Shown here piece by piece: positions 45,450 through 58,301 of a DNA stretch of 64,000 bases. The DNA is from Notamacropus eugenii (lineage: Eukaryota > Chordata > Mammalia > Diprotodontia > Macropodidae), in assembly GCF_028372415.1 (NCBI RefSeq), contig NC_092872.1, positions 264,207,008 to 264,271,007 of the forward strand. Reading direction: 5' to 3'. The notes beneath the pieces are model-generated. The model was not told the DNA's origin. It saw only the letters and a list, made by a program, of their open reading frames with translations, and searched no databases. Position 1 is the first letter of the stretch. Each line of letters starts with the position of its first letter. The position numbers and the translations under genes are program-made.

Positions 45450-47534
45450 AAAAAATCAATTCTGCTTTGCTCATAGAGCACAGCACCATTTCTAATGTGG
45501 GCACACCATGCTGAAGTGGTCCTGGATCAGTGTCTCTTATGTAAAACAATCGAATCCAAAGTTCTTGAGAGGGACCTTGAGAGTGTCCTTGTATGGCATC
45601 TTCCTATGACCATGTGATTGCCTACCCCATGAAAGTTCTCCATAGAGTAGTCTTTTTGGCAAGCATACATTTTGCATTCAAACAATGTGGTCAGCCCAGA
45701 AGCATAGTTTGAATTCTTGGCAGTTTAGTTTGAGCAAGGACCTCAATGTCTGGTACTTTATCCTGCCAGGTGATCCTCAGAATCTTCCTAAGACAGTTCA
45801 AATGGAAGTGATTGAGTTTCCTGGCATAGCAATGGTAGACTGTCCATGTTTCATAGGCATACAACAATGAGGTCAACACAATGGCCCTGTAGGCCTTCAG
45901 TTTAGTAGTCAGTCTAATACCTCTTCTGCCCCATACTTTTCATCAGAACCTCCCGAACACTGAGCTAGCTCTGACAATGCATATATCAACCTTATTGTCA
46001 ATGTGTACATCTTGGGAAGGTATATTTCCTAGGCAAGTGAATTTAGCCACAGCATTCAAAACTTCTCCATTTGTTGAAACCAATGGTTCCACATATGGAT
46101 GATGTGGTGGTGGCTGATGGAGAACCCGTGTTTTCTTAGTGATAATTAGTAGGCCAAAATTGGCACAGGCAGCAGAGAATTGATCCATACTTCGTTGCAT
46201 CTCAGCTTCAGAAACTGTATTGACTGCACAATCATCTACAAACAGAAGATCATGTACCAACTCTCCTTCCACTTTGGTCTTGCCTTACAGCCTTTCAAAA
46301 CTGAAGAATGTACCATCATTACGATAGCTGACCTTGATGCTGTGTTCATCCTCATTGAAAGCATTTGACAACATGACTGAAAACATCATGCTAAAAAGCA
46401 TAGGAGCAAGCACACAGCCCTATTTCAGTCCGTTGGTGACTGGGGAGGCACGAGAGTATTGTTCACTTTCCAGAATCCAGGCAAACATGCCATCATGAAA
46501 TTGATGTACAATACTGATGAACTTCTCTTGGCAACCAAGTTTCACATAATTTTCCATAACTAACAGTGTCAAAGGCCTTGGTCAGATCTACAAACGTTGT
46601 GTGCAGACCTCTGTTCTGCTCCTGGCATTTCTCCTGGAATGGTCAGGCAGCAAACATCATGTTTGTCCCAGCTTAACTGCCGTGGGCTGCCTGGGTCATC
46701 TTAACTATCTCCAGGTCTTTGGTGGCCAGCCAGATAAACATATCGAGAGAAGAGACTTCCAGAGCCAAACAGAGGTTGTAGGCTTTATTCTGGATCTTAG
46801 CTACATGATGTCAGCATGCAGGGCGAGTTCTTCCTGAGGAGAAAGAAACCACCCCACCCCACCCCCCAGTATGCAGAGCTAGTGCTCCCCATGGGGGATG
46901 TCTCCCGAGGAGCAAGGAAAAGAGAGAGAGGAACCCTCAGGCTTTCCTGTCCCCATTGAAGCTCTCCCCCTGCTAGTTTGCTCGTGGACACCGTGCATGC
47001 TCTCAGCTCCTTAGCCAATTAACAACAGGCGTGCTCAGACCACGGACCAATCTCAAGGGTGGGATGCTCTCCTCAGTAAGTTTCCACTAAGAAGAGGTGG
47101 AAAAAAAAGATAGCTCGTGTTTCACTCCTCAATTCCCAGCTGTTCCCTGGGAGGGCCTCGTGAGAGCTCTGTGGTTTAGAAGCCCTCACCTTTACCTGAC
47201 CTGAGACTGTTCACATGAGAACTGAGCTTACACCCCAACACATGTTGACTTTTCCTCAGCCCTTTCTGAAACCACACTGGCTCTCAGATGGAAGATGATT
47301 ATTTTCTAGGTGAAAGATCAGCCTATTAAGGAGGACTCTAGCAAGAATCTTGCCATCATTGACTAAGAAAGAGATCTCCCGGTGATTGTCACAGGACAAT
47401 CTATTTCCTTTACCTTTATAGAGATGGACAATGGATGCATCCTTGAACTCCTGGGGGATAACCTCCCCTTGCCATATAACCTAGAAAATTTCAGTAGGCT
47501 TTTGTATGAGCAATGGCCCTCCTACCTTGTAAAT
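45450..47534 (-). mobile_element. RTE-type LINE fragment, split by a solo LTR
   Basis: Minus-strand frames give RTE-like reverse transcriptase. 46272-45943 has LLFVDDCAVNTVSEAEMQRS, with FVDD at 46242-46231, and 45879-45691 has LLYAYETWTVYHCYARKLNH and LRKILRITWQDKVPD near the C-terminus. 47246-47534 holds the upstream RT part. Frames are broken, the 5' endonuclease end is missing and the element lies inside a MIR. RTE elements are separate from L1 and supply their own RT and AP-type endonuclease when intact. Confidence 0.82.
46664..47240 (-). mobile_element. Solo LTR inserted in the RTE, 6-bp TSD (577 bp)
   Basis: On the minus strand it begins TGTTGGGGTG at 47240 and ends GCTGGGACA at 46664. 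Both ends fit TG...CA with a short inverted repeat. It is flanked by CATGTT on each side (46658-46663 and 47241-47246). Removing it joins the RTE sequence without a gap (CATCATGTTGACTTTTCC). AATAAA lies at 46789-46784 on the minus strand, about 120 bp from the LTR 3' end. The 6-bp duplication fits class II retroviruses. It shares no obvious sequence with the LTR at 4.3 kb. Confidence 0.85.
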
Positions 47535-47745
47535 CTCAACTCTTCATAATAACCCATTGAGATAGGTGCTATTATTATTATCTTATTATTATAATATTAT
47601 CCTGTATCATCCCAGATGAGAAAACTGAAACAGACCTTAAGCAACTCTTCCAATGTCACATAACTAGTAAATGAGGTGAAATTTGAGCTCAGATCTTCTT
47701 GACTCCACTTCTGGGACTCTATTCTTCATGCTACCTAGCTTCACC
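47535..47745 (-). repeat. MIR, right part
   Basis: AACCCATTGAGATAGGTGCTATTATTATTATC, then AGTAAATGAGGTGAAATTTGAGC and TCTTCTTGACTCCA, the reverse MIR body. It continues the part at 45390. Confidence 0.75.
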
Positions 47746-49019
47746 AGTTGGAATTAAGGTCCTTGGTATTAGGAATTGTTTGTTGTCTTGTTGTTTATTT
47801 TTATGCTCAGGGGTTGCTACAGTGACTGAAAATTAACTATAAGGGTGGAGTTACTCATTTATTTAATACAAGTCTACCCCCATTTAAAGTAAATGATAAA
47901 ACACACAATCAATTCATTTACAGGTTTCAGTTTAATTATAAAAGTGTCCAAAATAGAATGATTGTAGAAGTTCTCACTTTGGGTAGGCAGAGGAAAACAG
48001 TTGAAAATAAGTTCATTCCAGAAATTCGAGCAAGTGTGGTTTTTGAGCATGTCCTGGGGAACCAAGTTACTATTGAGAAGGAGACATTCCAGAGAGCCTT
48101 TGACCCTGCAGGCATGTTGAAAAATAAGGGAGTGAGGGGTGACAAAAGATTTAAAAATTTCTCAGCCCTGTCCCCCAATTTCCCTTTCTATGCACATCTA
48201 TGCATAGACACTATAATACAATCTATTGTTTTAGTCTCCAAATATTTTCATTAAATTACATTTTGTCTTAAATCCAAAGAGTGATGGGACCAACCAGAGA
48301 CTGACTTCAATATAGATTTAAGCAGAGAACTCTGGATAACAGTTCCTGTCCACCTAGCATGGAGTAAATCTAAATACTGAAGAGTAAATCTCTTTTGCCC
48401 AAGAACCCTGAGGTTCTTCCCCTCCCAGTTTGATTTCTAAATGTAGGGTTTTTTTCTAACTTGAGACAAAAAGTAATCATGACTAAGCTCTGCTTTTTTT
48501 TTCTTCTAAAAGAAATTTCTTAAAGCTGAAGAGGAAGGAACCATGTGGAATAGAGGGTGATTAGAATGTACTCACACATACATACACACACACAGTCACA
48601 CTCACATATACCCTTAGGCTTTAAAAAGCTAATTATTAGTGTTACATAAGCTCTTTCCAAATATTTGTTACCAGATTACATGACTTTGGATTATCAATGG
48701 CTTTGTCAAAGAAGTACAAACTCTACCGGGGGACAACTAAATTCGGTATGATGCTTCACATTTTTACCCTCATAATTTAAGTAATGAAGAAAGAACTGAG
48801 CTTAGTACCCCACAAGCAAGAATAATTATTTATTATAGAAAGCATCTAGATGTACCAATCTGTCAGTCACCATCATTTCTTTCTTCCCACTAAATTTATC
48901 ATAATTGTCCTAATTATTTTCTGTACTATTTTCACATTAAGACTTGAGAAGTAGATTTAAGAATACATTTTTTTTTATTTTGTTAATATCCTGCTTGCAT
49001 TCTTTCTCTGCTATAATGG
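47746..49019. other. Unassigned AT-rich sequence
   Basis: No gene recognised. A short CACACA tract lies at 48570-48605. A 98-codon frame at 47958-48254 has no features I can link to a protein. Confidence 0.45.
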
Positions 49020-49445
49020 ATTCTCTAGACAAGCAATAGATTACTATTGCTAAAATATCACTCATCTTGGAAAGAAATCTCTATTTGCTCTATATTGCCT
49101 CTAGCTTCAAATGCAAAATTTTCATACAGCCATATAAAATCATTCACAATCTGGCCTTCACTTACCTCTCCTTTCCAGTCTGACTGGCTACATGACCTCC
49201 GTGCATGATATTCTATTGCCTACATCTGAAAAATTACATCTGAGTCTGGAATATATTTCTCCTTATCATCACATTAGAGAATCCTATACTTCCTTTAAGT
49301 CCCATTTAAGTCCATTCTGCAAGGAATGAAATATAGAATCCTTGAGGATAGAATTGTTTCATTTGCATTTCTGTGATCCCAGAAATGGATAATATGATGA
49401 CTTGCATATGTTAGCTAATCAGTATATGTTTGAAAAATGGATGTC
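49020..49445 (+). mobile_element. L2 LINE 3' fragment
   Basis: ATTCACAATCTGGCCTTCAC, CTCTCCTTTCCAGTCTGACTGG and CCTTTAAGTCCCATTTAAG are L2 3' phrases in the normal order, ending near ATATGTTTGAAAAATGG. Confidence 0.7.
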
Positions 49446-51234
49446 AGAGGTCAACAAAGCTGCAGACTTTGGGAAGTTCAGACAATTTACAACATCTAAA
49501 GACCTTCCTAGCTACTTTCAGAAAGGCTTATATCCAGATTGTTTGAAGGATGATGAATGTTTAAATCTTAGCTACTTAAGAAGATTATCAAAATAAAGTG
49601 GAATAGCAATCTTACCAAGTGAAGTGAGTGTTCCAGTCAAAAATATCATATACCATGGAAGTTTTTAAGTTATCGTGTATCATCATTATTATCATCACCA
49701 CCACCACCATCCTCACTCTTGTCATCATTAGCCAGTAGCAGCAATAGCAATGCCTAAGAAATGACATAACATAGGAGAGAGAGGGCCAGGATCAAATTCA
49801 AGAAGATTTGGGTTAAAATCCCATGGGCAAGGCACATTACTTTTCTGTCATTGGGCATATCACTTAAGAAGTCAATTTCACAAGGAAATTTCTCAAATGA
49901 GAAATTGAAGGAAAATTGCCAATCTCTTTCAGATGAGGAAAATGTCTCACTAGGCATTTCCTCATAATTACAAGTCCAGATAATGCTAATGGTAATAATT
50001 ATTATGGGCATATAACAATGATAATTGGATCCTTGAAATCAAAACTCATTATCAAAAATTAGTTATAACAACCTTCAGAATAGCAGTCAACATATTTCTT
50101 ATATGATCAAAACCAAGAACACAAAATTAGATGTCTCCTAATAATAATCCACATAATATTTATAAAACTCAGGATCTCTAACATCAAAATTACTATAGAA
50201 AGAACAATATTTTCTTATACAAAGGAGAAAGATTATGGCTAAATATATTCAGAATATGTAATAAACATACATATATACATATATATATATACACACATAT
50301 ACATGTAATAGATGTATTCGCATATATGTGTGTATGTGTATATACATACATCTGTTAATATGCATATATATGTATTACAAATAAATTATGGGGGGAAAAA
50401 GACCTTACTTCACAAAAGCAAAAGCTAAAACAAATATATGTCATTGGATTTTTTAAAGCTAACAAAAAGTGAGATACTTTTGTATGTTCCCTATGCATTG
50501 TACAAACTGAGTAAAATTAAAGGGTATTCTTTGTACATAATTCACATGACATCAACAAACATTGAACAAATGGTTGAATCATCTGAATATACATATAGAA
50601 ATTCAAGGGTCTATATAAATACCCAGCATTAGATCATTTTTACCAGAACTTATGGAAAGGTTATCCTGAAGAAGCCTGAACTTATTGATCAATAGAAATT
50701 ATACAAGGAAATGCTCAAAATATTACAATATATTATTACCATACTACAAGTTGCAAAAATTTAAATATAACCAAATACTAATAAAGACATAATCAAGGGT
50801 CAGAATCAAATACTATTAATTTGCTATGTTTCAGAAATTGGTGTCAACTCCTCCACTATAAATAAAGTCTCCAATTTGTAGTTTAAAATCCAATACACAG
50901 AGTGTCCTGGAAGTAGAACACTTTCACAGATGAAATACTTTCCTATAATTGCTCAGAAATCACACTTATTCATAAAATATTAACAAAATATTTAAAAAGA
51001 TGGTATCATAAAATATCCATGAGTTCCAAACTATGTAGAATGTAGATCTTTCAAAATACAGAATTCAGATAGAAAGAAACAAAACCATGTGAGAACACGA
51101 TGAGGTGTATATCTTCTTCATAGTCCTGACGTCTACTGAGTAAGGGAGGGAGGGAGAATGAAATGAAGGTAAAGAACAAGCAGTTACATAATTACTAATA
51201 GATGTAATATTATATGTGTTGATAATAGATGTGA
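49446..51234. other. Mostly unassigned AT-rich sequence
   Basis: Contains an ATC/ACC triplet patch at about 49680-49710, a possible diverged MIR at 49760-49870, and a TATA/CA repeat at about 50265-50375. No gene is recognised. Confidence 0.5.
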
Positions 51235-51440
51235 TATTATTTCAGTTGAATATCATAACACATTGTGAAGTAGGTGCTATTAGAAGTATTTTCACTGGAG
51301 AAAACTGAAGCAAACCATGGTTAAGTGGCTTATCCAGGGCCACAGAGATAGTAAATGTCTGAGGCCAGATTTTCTTTCAGATTTTCCTGACTCTAACTCC
51401 ACTCTTCCATTCACTGTTCCACCAAGGTGCTTCAATTACT
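51235..51440 (-). repeat. MIR
   Basis: CATTGTGAAGTAGGTGCTATTAGAAG, then GAGAAAACTGAAGCAAACC, TTATCCAGGGCCACAGAGATAG and TTTTCCTGACTCTAACTCC: a clear reverse MIR. Confidence 0.8.
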
Positions 51441-51639
51441 ACTGGAATTTTCTCATTTTCTTATGTTGGAACAATGTTATAAACATAGTTGATAATATTT
51501 TATTTCAATTTGAAAGGTAGTTAGTTTTTCTGTGTTTTTATTGCAATTGAATTAAATATAAAGAAAATTACTTTTTCTGGACCTATTGCTTTCTGAATCC
51601 CATAAAAAGGAGTAAAAGATAATATAATAATTGTATCAT

Positions 51640-54476
51640 ATTTTTATTTTTCATTATTAATTAATGTTCAGTTTTCTAAAATCACCTCAATAAATCTTAT
51701 ATTTTGTCCCCTTTCCTCCCCCTCCCTCTCCATTGTGCAATCTTATATGTGTTCTACACATGCATTCTTGCTAAATACATTTTCACCTTAGTCATGTTAC
51801 TTGGAAGAAATAAAATGAATAGGAGAAACCATGAGAAAAACCAAAACAAAACAAAATGCAAGACAAAATAATTTGCTTCATTCTGCAATCGAATTTCATA
51901 GTTCTTCCTCTGGATGTAGATGGAATTTTGCCTCAAGAGGTTATTGGGAATTTTTTAGGTCCTTGAATTGCTGTGAGAGGTTAAGTCTACCAGAAAAATG
52001 ACTCACATACTGTGACAGTTGCTGTACACAAAGTTCTCCTGGTTCTGCTTCTTTCACTCAGCATCAGTTCATATAAGTCCTCCCAGGCCTCTCAGAAGTC
52101 TTCTTGTTCATCATTTCATATAGCACAATAGCATTCCATTACATTTATGTACCACAATCTGTCCAGCCATTCGTCAATTGATGGGTATCCCCTTGATTCC
52201 CAGTTCTTGCTCACCACAAAAAGAGCAGTTATAAATATTGTTTTACATGTGGACTCTTTCCCAATTTTATGATCTCCTTGGGATACAGAACTAGAAGTGA
52301 TATTGTTGGGTCAAAGGGAATGTATATTTTTGTACCCTTTAGGCATAGTTCCAAATTGCTCTCCACAATGGTTAGATCAGCTCACAGCTTCGCCAACATT
52401 GAATTAGGACTCCAACTCTCCTACATCTTTTTCAAAGTTTATCATCTTCCTGTTTTGTCATGTTAGCCAATCTGACCACTGTGATGTGGCACCCCAGAGT
52501 TGTTCTAATTTGCATTTCTCTAATCTATAGTGACTTAGAGCATTTTTTCATATGACTATAGATAGCTTTTAATTTCTTCCCCTGAAAACAGCCAGTTCAT
52601 ATGCTTTGACCATTTATCAATTGGGGAATGGCTTGTATTTTTGAGTCCAATTTCAGTTATCTATATATTTTAGAAATGAGGCCTTTATCACAGACACTAG
52701 TTGCAAAAATTCTTTACCAGTTTTCTGTGTCCCTCCTAATCTTGGTTGTATTGGGTTTGGTTGTGCAAAACCTTTTCAATTTAGTGCAATGAAAATTATG
52801 TATTTTGCAGTGCATAATGTTCCCTATCACGTTTAGTCAAATATTTCTGCATTCTCCACAAATCTGACAAATACACTATTCCTTGCTCCACTAATTTGTC
52901 CATAGTATCAATTTAATACCTAAATCATGTGTCCATTTGGACTTTATTCTTGTGTATGGTGTCAGACATTGGTCTACGCCGAATTTCCACCATAATGTAA
53001 TCCAGTTTTCATAGCATTTTTTGTCAAACAGTGAGTTCTTAACCCAGAAACTGGGCTCCTTGGGTCTATCTGTTACTGTATACTGCTTATTGATTGGCTA
53101 CTGTGTCTTGAATACCTAACATATTCCACAAGTCTATCCCTCTATTTTTTACTCAGTACCAAGTGATTTTGATGATTGCTATTTTATAATGCAATTGGAA
53201 ATCTGGTAGGGCTAGACCACATTCCCTAGCATTACTTTTCATTAGTTCCCTTGATATTTTGGACCATTTCTTCTTCCAAATGAATTTTGATATTATTTTT
53301 TCAGGCTGTACAAGATAATTATCTAGTAGTTTGCTTGGTATGGCATTGAATAAATAAGTTATTTTAGATAGAATTATCATTTTTATTTTATTACCGTGGG
53401 TTACCCATGAGCAACTGATGTTTTTCCACCTATTTAGATCTGACTTTATTTGTGTGAAAAGTGTTTTGTAATTGTGTTCGTACATTCCCTGAGTTTATTT
53501 TGGCAGGTAGACTCCCACATATTTTAGATTGTCTACTGTAGCTTTAAAAGGAATTTCTCTTTCTATTTCTTGTTGTTGGACTTTCTTAGTAATATATAGA
53601 ATGCAAATGATTTATGTGGATTTGTTTTGTAACCTGTAAATTTGCCAAAGTTGTTTGTTATTTCAAATGGTGTTTTACTAGATTCTCTGGGATTCTTTAA
53701 GTATATCATCAGGTCATATGCAAAGAGTGATAATTTATTCTTTGCCTTTTCTAAGTCCTTTAATTTCTTTATCTTGTCTAATTGCTACAGCTAACATTTC
53801 TAGTACCATACTAAATAATAGTGGTGATAATGGACACCCTTATTTCACCCCTGATCTTATTGGCAATGCATCTAGCTTATCCCCATTGCATATAATGCTT
53901 GCTGATGGGTTTAGGTAGACACTATTTATTATTATATGGAAGGCTCCATTTAGTCCTTTGCTCTTCAGTGCTTTCAATAGGAATTGGTGTTGTATTTGGT
54001 CAAAAGTATTTTTCTGCATCTATTGAGATAATCTTATATTTTCTGTTAGTTTTGTTGTTGATATGATGAATAATGCTTATAGCTTTCCTAATATTGAACC
54101 AGCCCTGTATTCCTGATATAAATCCTACTTGATCATAATGTATTATTCTCATGATAAGTTGCTGTATTCTTTTTGCTAATTTCTAATTTAAAAGTTTTGC
54201 ATCTATATTCATTGGAGAAATTAGTTTGTAATTTTCTTTCTCTGTTTTGGCTTTTCCTGGTTTAGGCAAAAAAACCATATTTGTATCATAAAAAGAATTT
54301 GGTCCTCTTCCCCAATTTTTCCAAATAGTCAAGAATGTATTGGAATTAACTGCTCTTTAAATGTTTGATAGAATTTGCCTATAAATCCATCTAGCCCTGA
54401 ATGTTGTTTCCTAGGTAGTTCATTGATGGCTTGTTCAATTTTTTTTTTTCTGAGATGGGGTTATTTAAGTATTAAA
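51640..54476 (-). mobile_element. Outer L1, 3' part (ORF2 RT to 3' end)
   Basis: Minus-strand L1 from the middle of ORF2 to the 3'UTR. An open 110-codon piece (53485-53153) reads MYEHNYKTLFTQIKSDLNRW and WVTHGNKIKM, the region after the RT palm. The C-terminal and 3'UTR parts follow to about 51640, and RT palm sequence lies at about 53700-54180. It is cut at 54476 by the inner L1 and continues at 61579. Frames are broken by many stops. Confidence 0.88.
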
Positions 54477-55388
54477 ATTAAACTTCCCGAGATACCTCTG
54501 AGGAGAGAATCTGACCAAACTTTGGAGGTGCAGATTCATAGCCCAGGACAGACTGGAAGGTCTATGGGAAGGACTTGTTCTGCCCAGCTGAGCCCACAGA
54601 GCACAGCACAGACTGCAGCACGTACAGCACAGCCAAGCGGGAGCGCCCTGGGGAGACCTGAAACAGCAGCAAGCAGAACAGCAGATCAGCAGCTCCTGAA
54701 ACAGCAGCAAGAGACCAGCACAGCCACTGAGCCCCAGATATCAGCTGCAGCAGCTCCTGAGACTTTCAGTCAGATTAAACGTCTGTAGGTCACCTACTTC
54801 AACTTCCAGGAGCAAGAATGGTAGAGCGATCAGTAAATGCTCTCTCCTCCCCCCTTGATGATCTCAAAAGAACAATAAAATATTTCCCCAGAAAAATCCT
54901 GGATCACTGGGAACAGCAGAGGTGGCAAACAGTCTCATAACACATGAAGCTAGGAAAATAGTTAAGGGGGATTCCTCCTACTATGGCAGAGGTGAACTGA
55001 AGGAAAGGGGCCCCAGGGAAGTTGAAAGTTGCACTAGGACCCAGGTGTACCTCAGTGCTTGGAGAGGAGCCCCAGAAGGGGTGGAAACACACTAGGATCC
55101 AGGTGTGCCTCAGAACTCCAGGGGAAACAGGAAGACAATAGGGTAGCTGGGATCACCAACCCGTGAGCTAAAGGGTTGCCTCAGCTCAGCTTAGGAGATC
55201 CTCTTTGACCAGACCACCTCTCCCCCATGCTTAACAAGCTAGCCTACAGGCTGATCAGGGAAACATAAAAAAAAAAAAAAAAAGATAAAAAGACACTTGC
55301 CCTTATTTTTTTCACACCAGTCAGCTAAACACCAAATTTTACAGGTTCTATCTGAAAGAACCAGAAGCCACAACACACAATCATCATC

Positions 55389-56403
55389 ATGAACAAGAAA
55401 AAGCAAAAGAAGGGCGAAAAAACCATAAAATCTTTCTGTGAGGACAAAGACCAAAACACAAATATGAAAGAGGTCACTAGTGAGACTGTACTTCAATCCG
55501 AAACTTCAGAAGCGACTATGAACTTCTCACATGCACAAAAAGCTCTCCTGGAACAGCTGAAGAAGGAAACAGAAGAGAAACTGGCCAATGATTTTAAAAG
55601 TGTGAAAAAAGAATTCCAAGAAGAGAATATCTCTTTAAAAAGAATATTGAACAAATGGAAAATGAAGTTCAAAAACTAACTGGAGAAAATAATTTCTTAA
55701 AAGGAAAAACTGGACAGAAAAAGTTAACTGAAGAAAACAATTTGATAAAAACTAGAATTGGGCACGTAGAAACTAATGACTCTATGAGACAGCAAGAATC
55801 AGTCAAACAAAATCTAAAGAATGAAAAGATAGAAGAAAATGTAAAATATCTAACTGGAAAAACAACTGACCTGGAAAATAGATGCAGGAAGGAAAATATC
55901 AGAATTATTGGCCTGCTAGAAAGTCACAATAAAAACAAAAGAGTCTGGATAATATCTTCCAGGAAATCATCAAGGAAAACTGCTCAGAAGTGCTAGTTAC
56001 AGAGGGCAAAACAGTCATCAAAATAATCCACCATTCACTGAAAGGGATCCTAAATTCAAAACCCCAAGAAATACTGTTGCCAAATTCCAGAACTATCAAA
56101 TGAAGGAGAAAATACTACAGGCAGCCAGAAAGAAACCATTCAAATATTGAGGAGCTAAAGTCAGGATCACATAGGACCTTGCAGCTTCTACACTAAAAAT
56201 CAAAGGAATTGGAATACGATATCCCGTTAGGCAAAAGAGCTGGGACTACAGTCACAGATTAATTACTCAGCAAAGTTTAGCATAATATTTCAGGCAAGGA
56301 GATGGACAGTCAATGAAATAAGGGATTTCCAGGCCTTCCTGACAAAAACGCCAGCATTTAATAGAAAAGTCGATCTTCAAACGCAGGTCTTAAGAGAGGC
56401 ATA
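55389..56403 (+). pseudogene. L1 ORF1, frameshifted
   Basis: It starts MNKKKQKKGEKTIKSFC and shows a coiled coil to about 55679. A frameshift follows and the frame 55655-55996 continues with NVKYLTGKTTDLENRCRKEN and IRIIGLLES, the RRM-like part. The C-terminal part is recognisable at the DNA level to about 56403. Its N-terminus differs from the half-LINE ORF1 proteins here, so it is a related but separate lineage. Confidence 0.85.
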
Positions 56404-56764
56404 AAAAGGTAAGTGAGGAAAAAAACACCTTGTTCCTCAATTTGGGCAAACTGTTTACCCCCTATAAGAGATGATGCCTGTTAATCTTGAGAATTGTACA
56501 TGTATTATGAAAGATAAAAGGCATATACATAGAAGGAATATTATATAATAAATGATGTGATGACAAAACTATGATTTAAGAATACAAAGAGATTGTAACA
56601 GGAGGTATGAAAAGGAGGAAGCATAAAATGGTAAATTACATCACAGGAAGAAATACAAAATTATAGCAGAGGGAAAGAGGAGAGGGAGATGAGCTTTGTT
56701 TGAGAGGTACTCTCATCTGATTTGGTTCAAGGACGGAACAATAAGCTTAATTAAGTAAATAATT

Positions 56765-58078
<1,314 letters not shown>

Positions 58079-58301
58079 AAGTATATAATTTGAACGACCT
58101 CTATAGGCAGTAGGAGGGGAAGAGTAATGAAAGGGGAGGGGAAGCTAAAAAGGAGGAAAGAAGTAGTAAGATGAAAAGGGAGTAAAAGGGAGGGGGCTAA
58201 AAGAAGGAAGGGAAGGCTGGAGGATGTGGTGATAAAAAGTGAAAACAATTGAGGAGGGGAAGGGAGGGGGAGAACTACAAGTCCAAATTGTGGGAAAGAG
58301 G

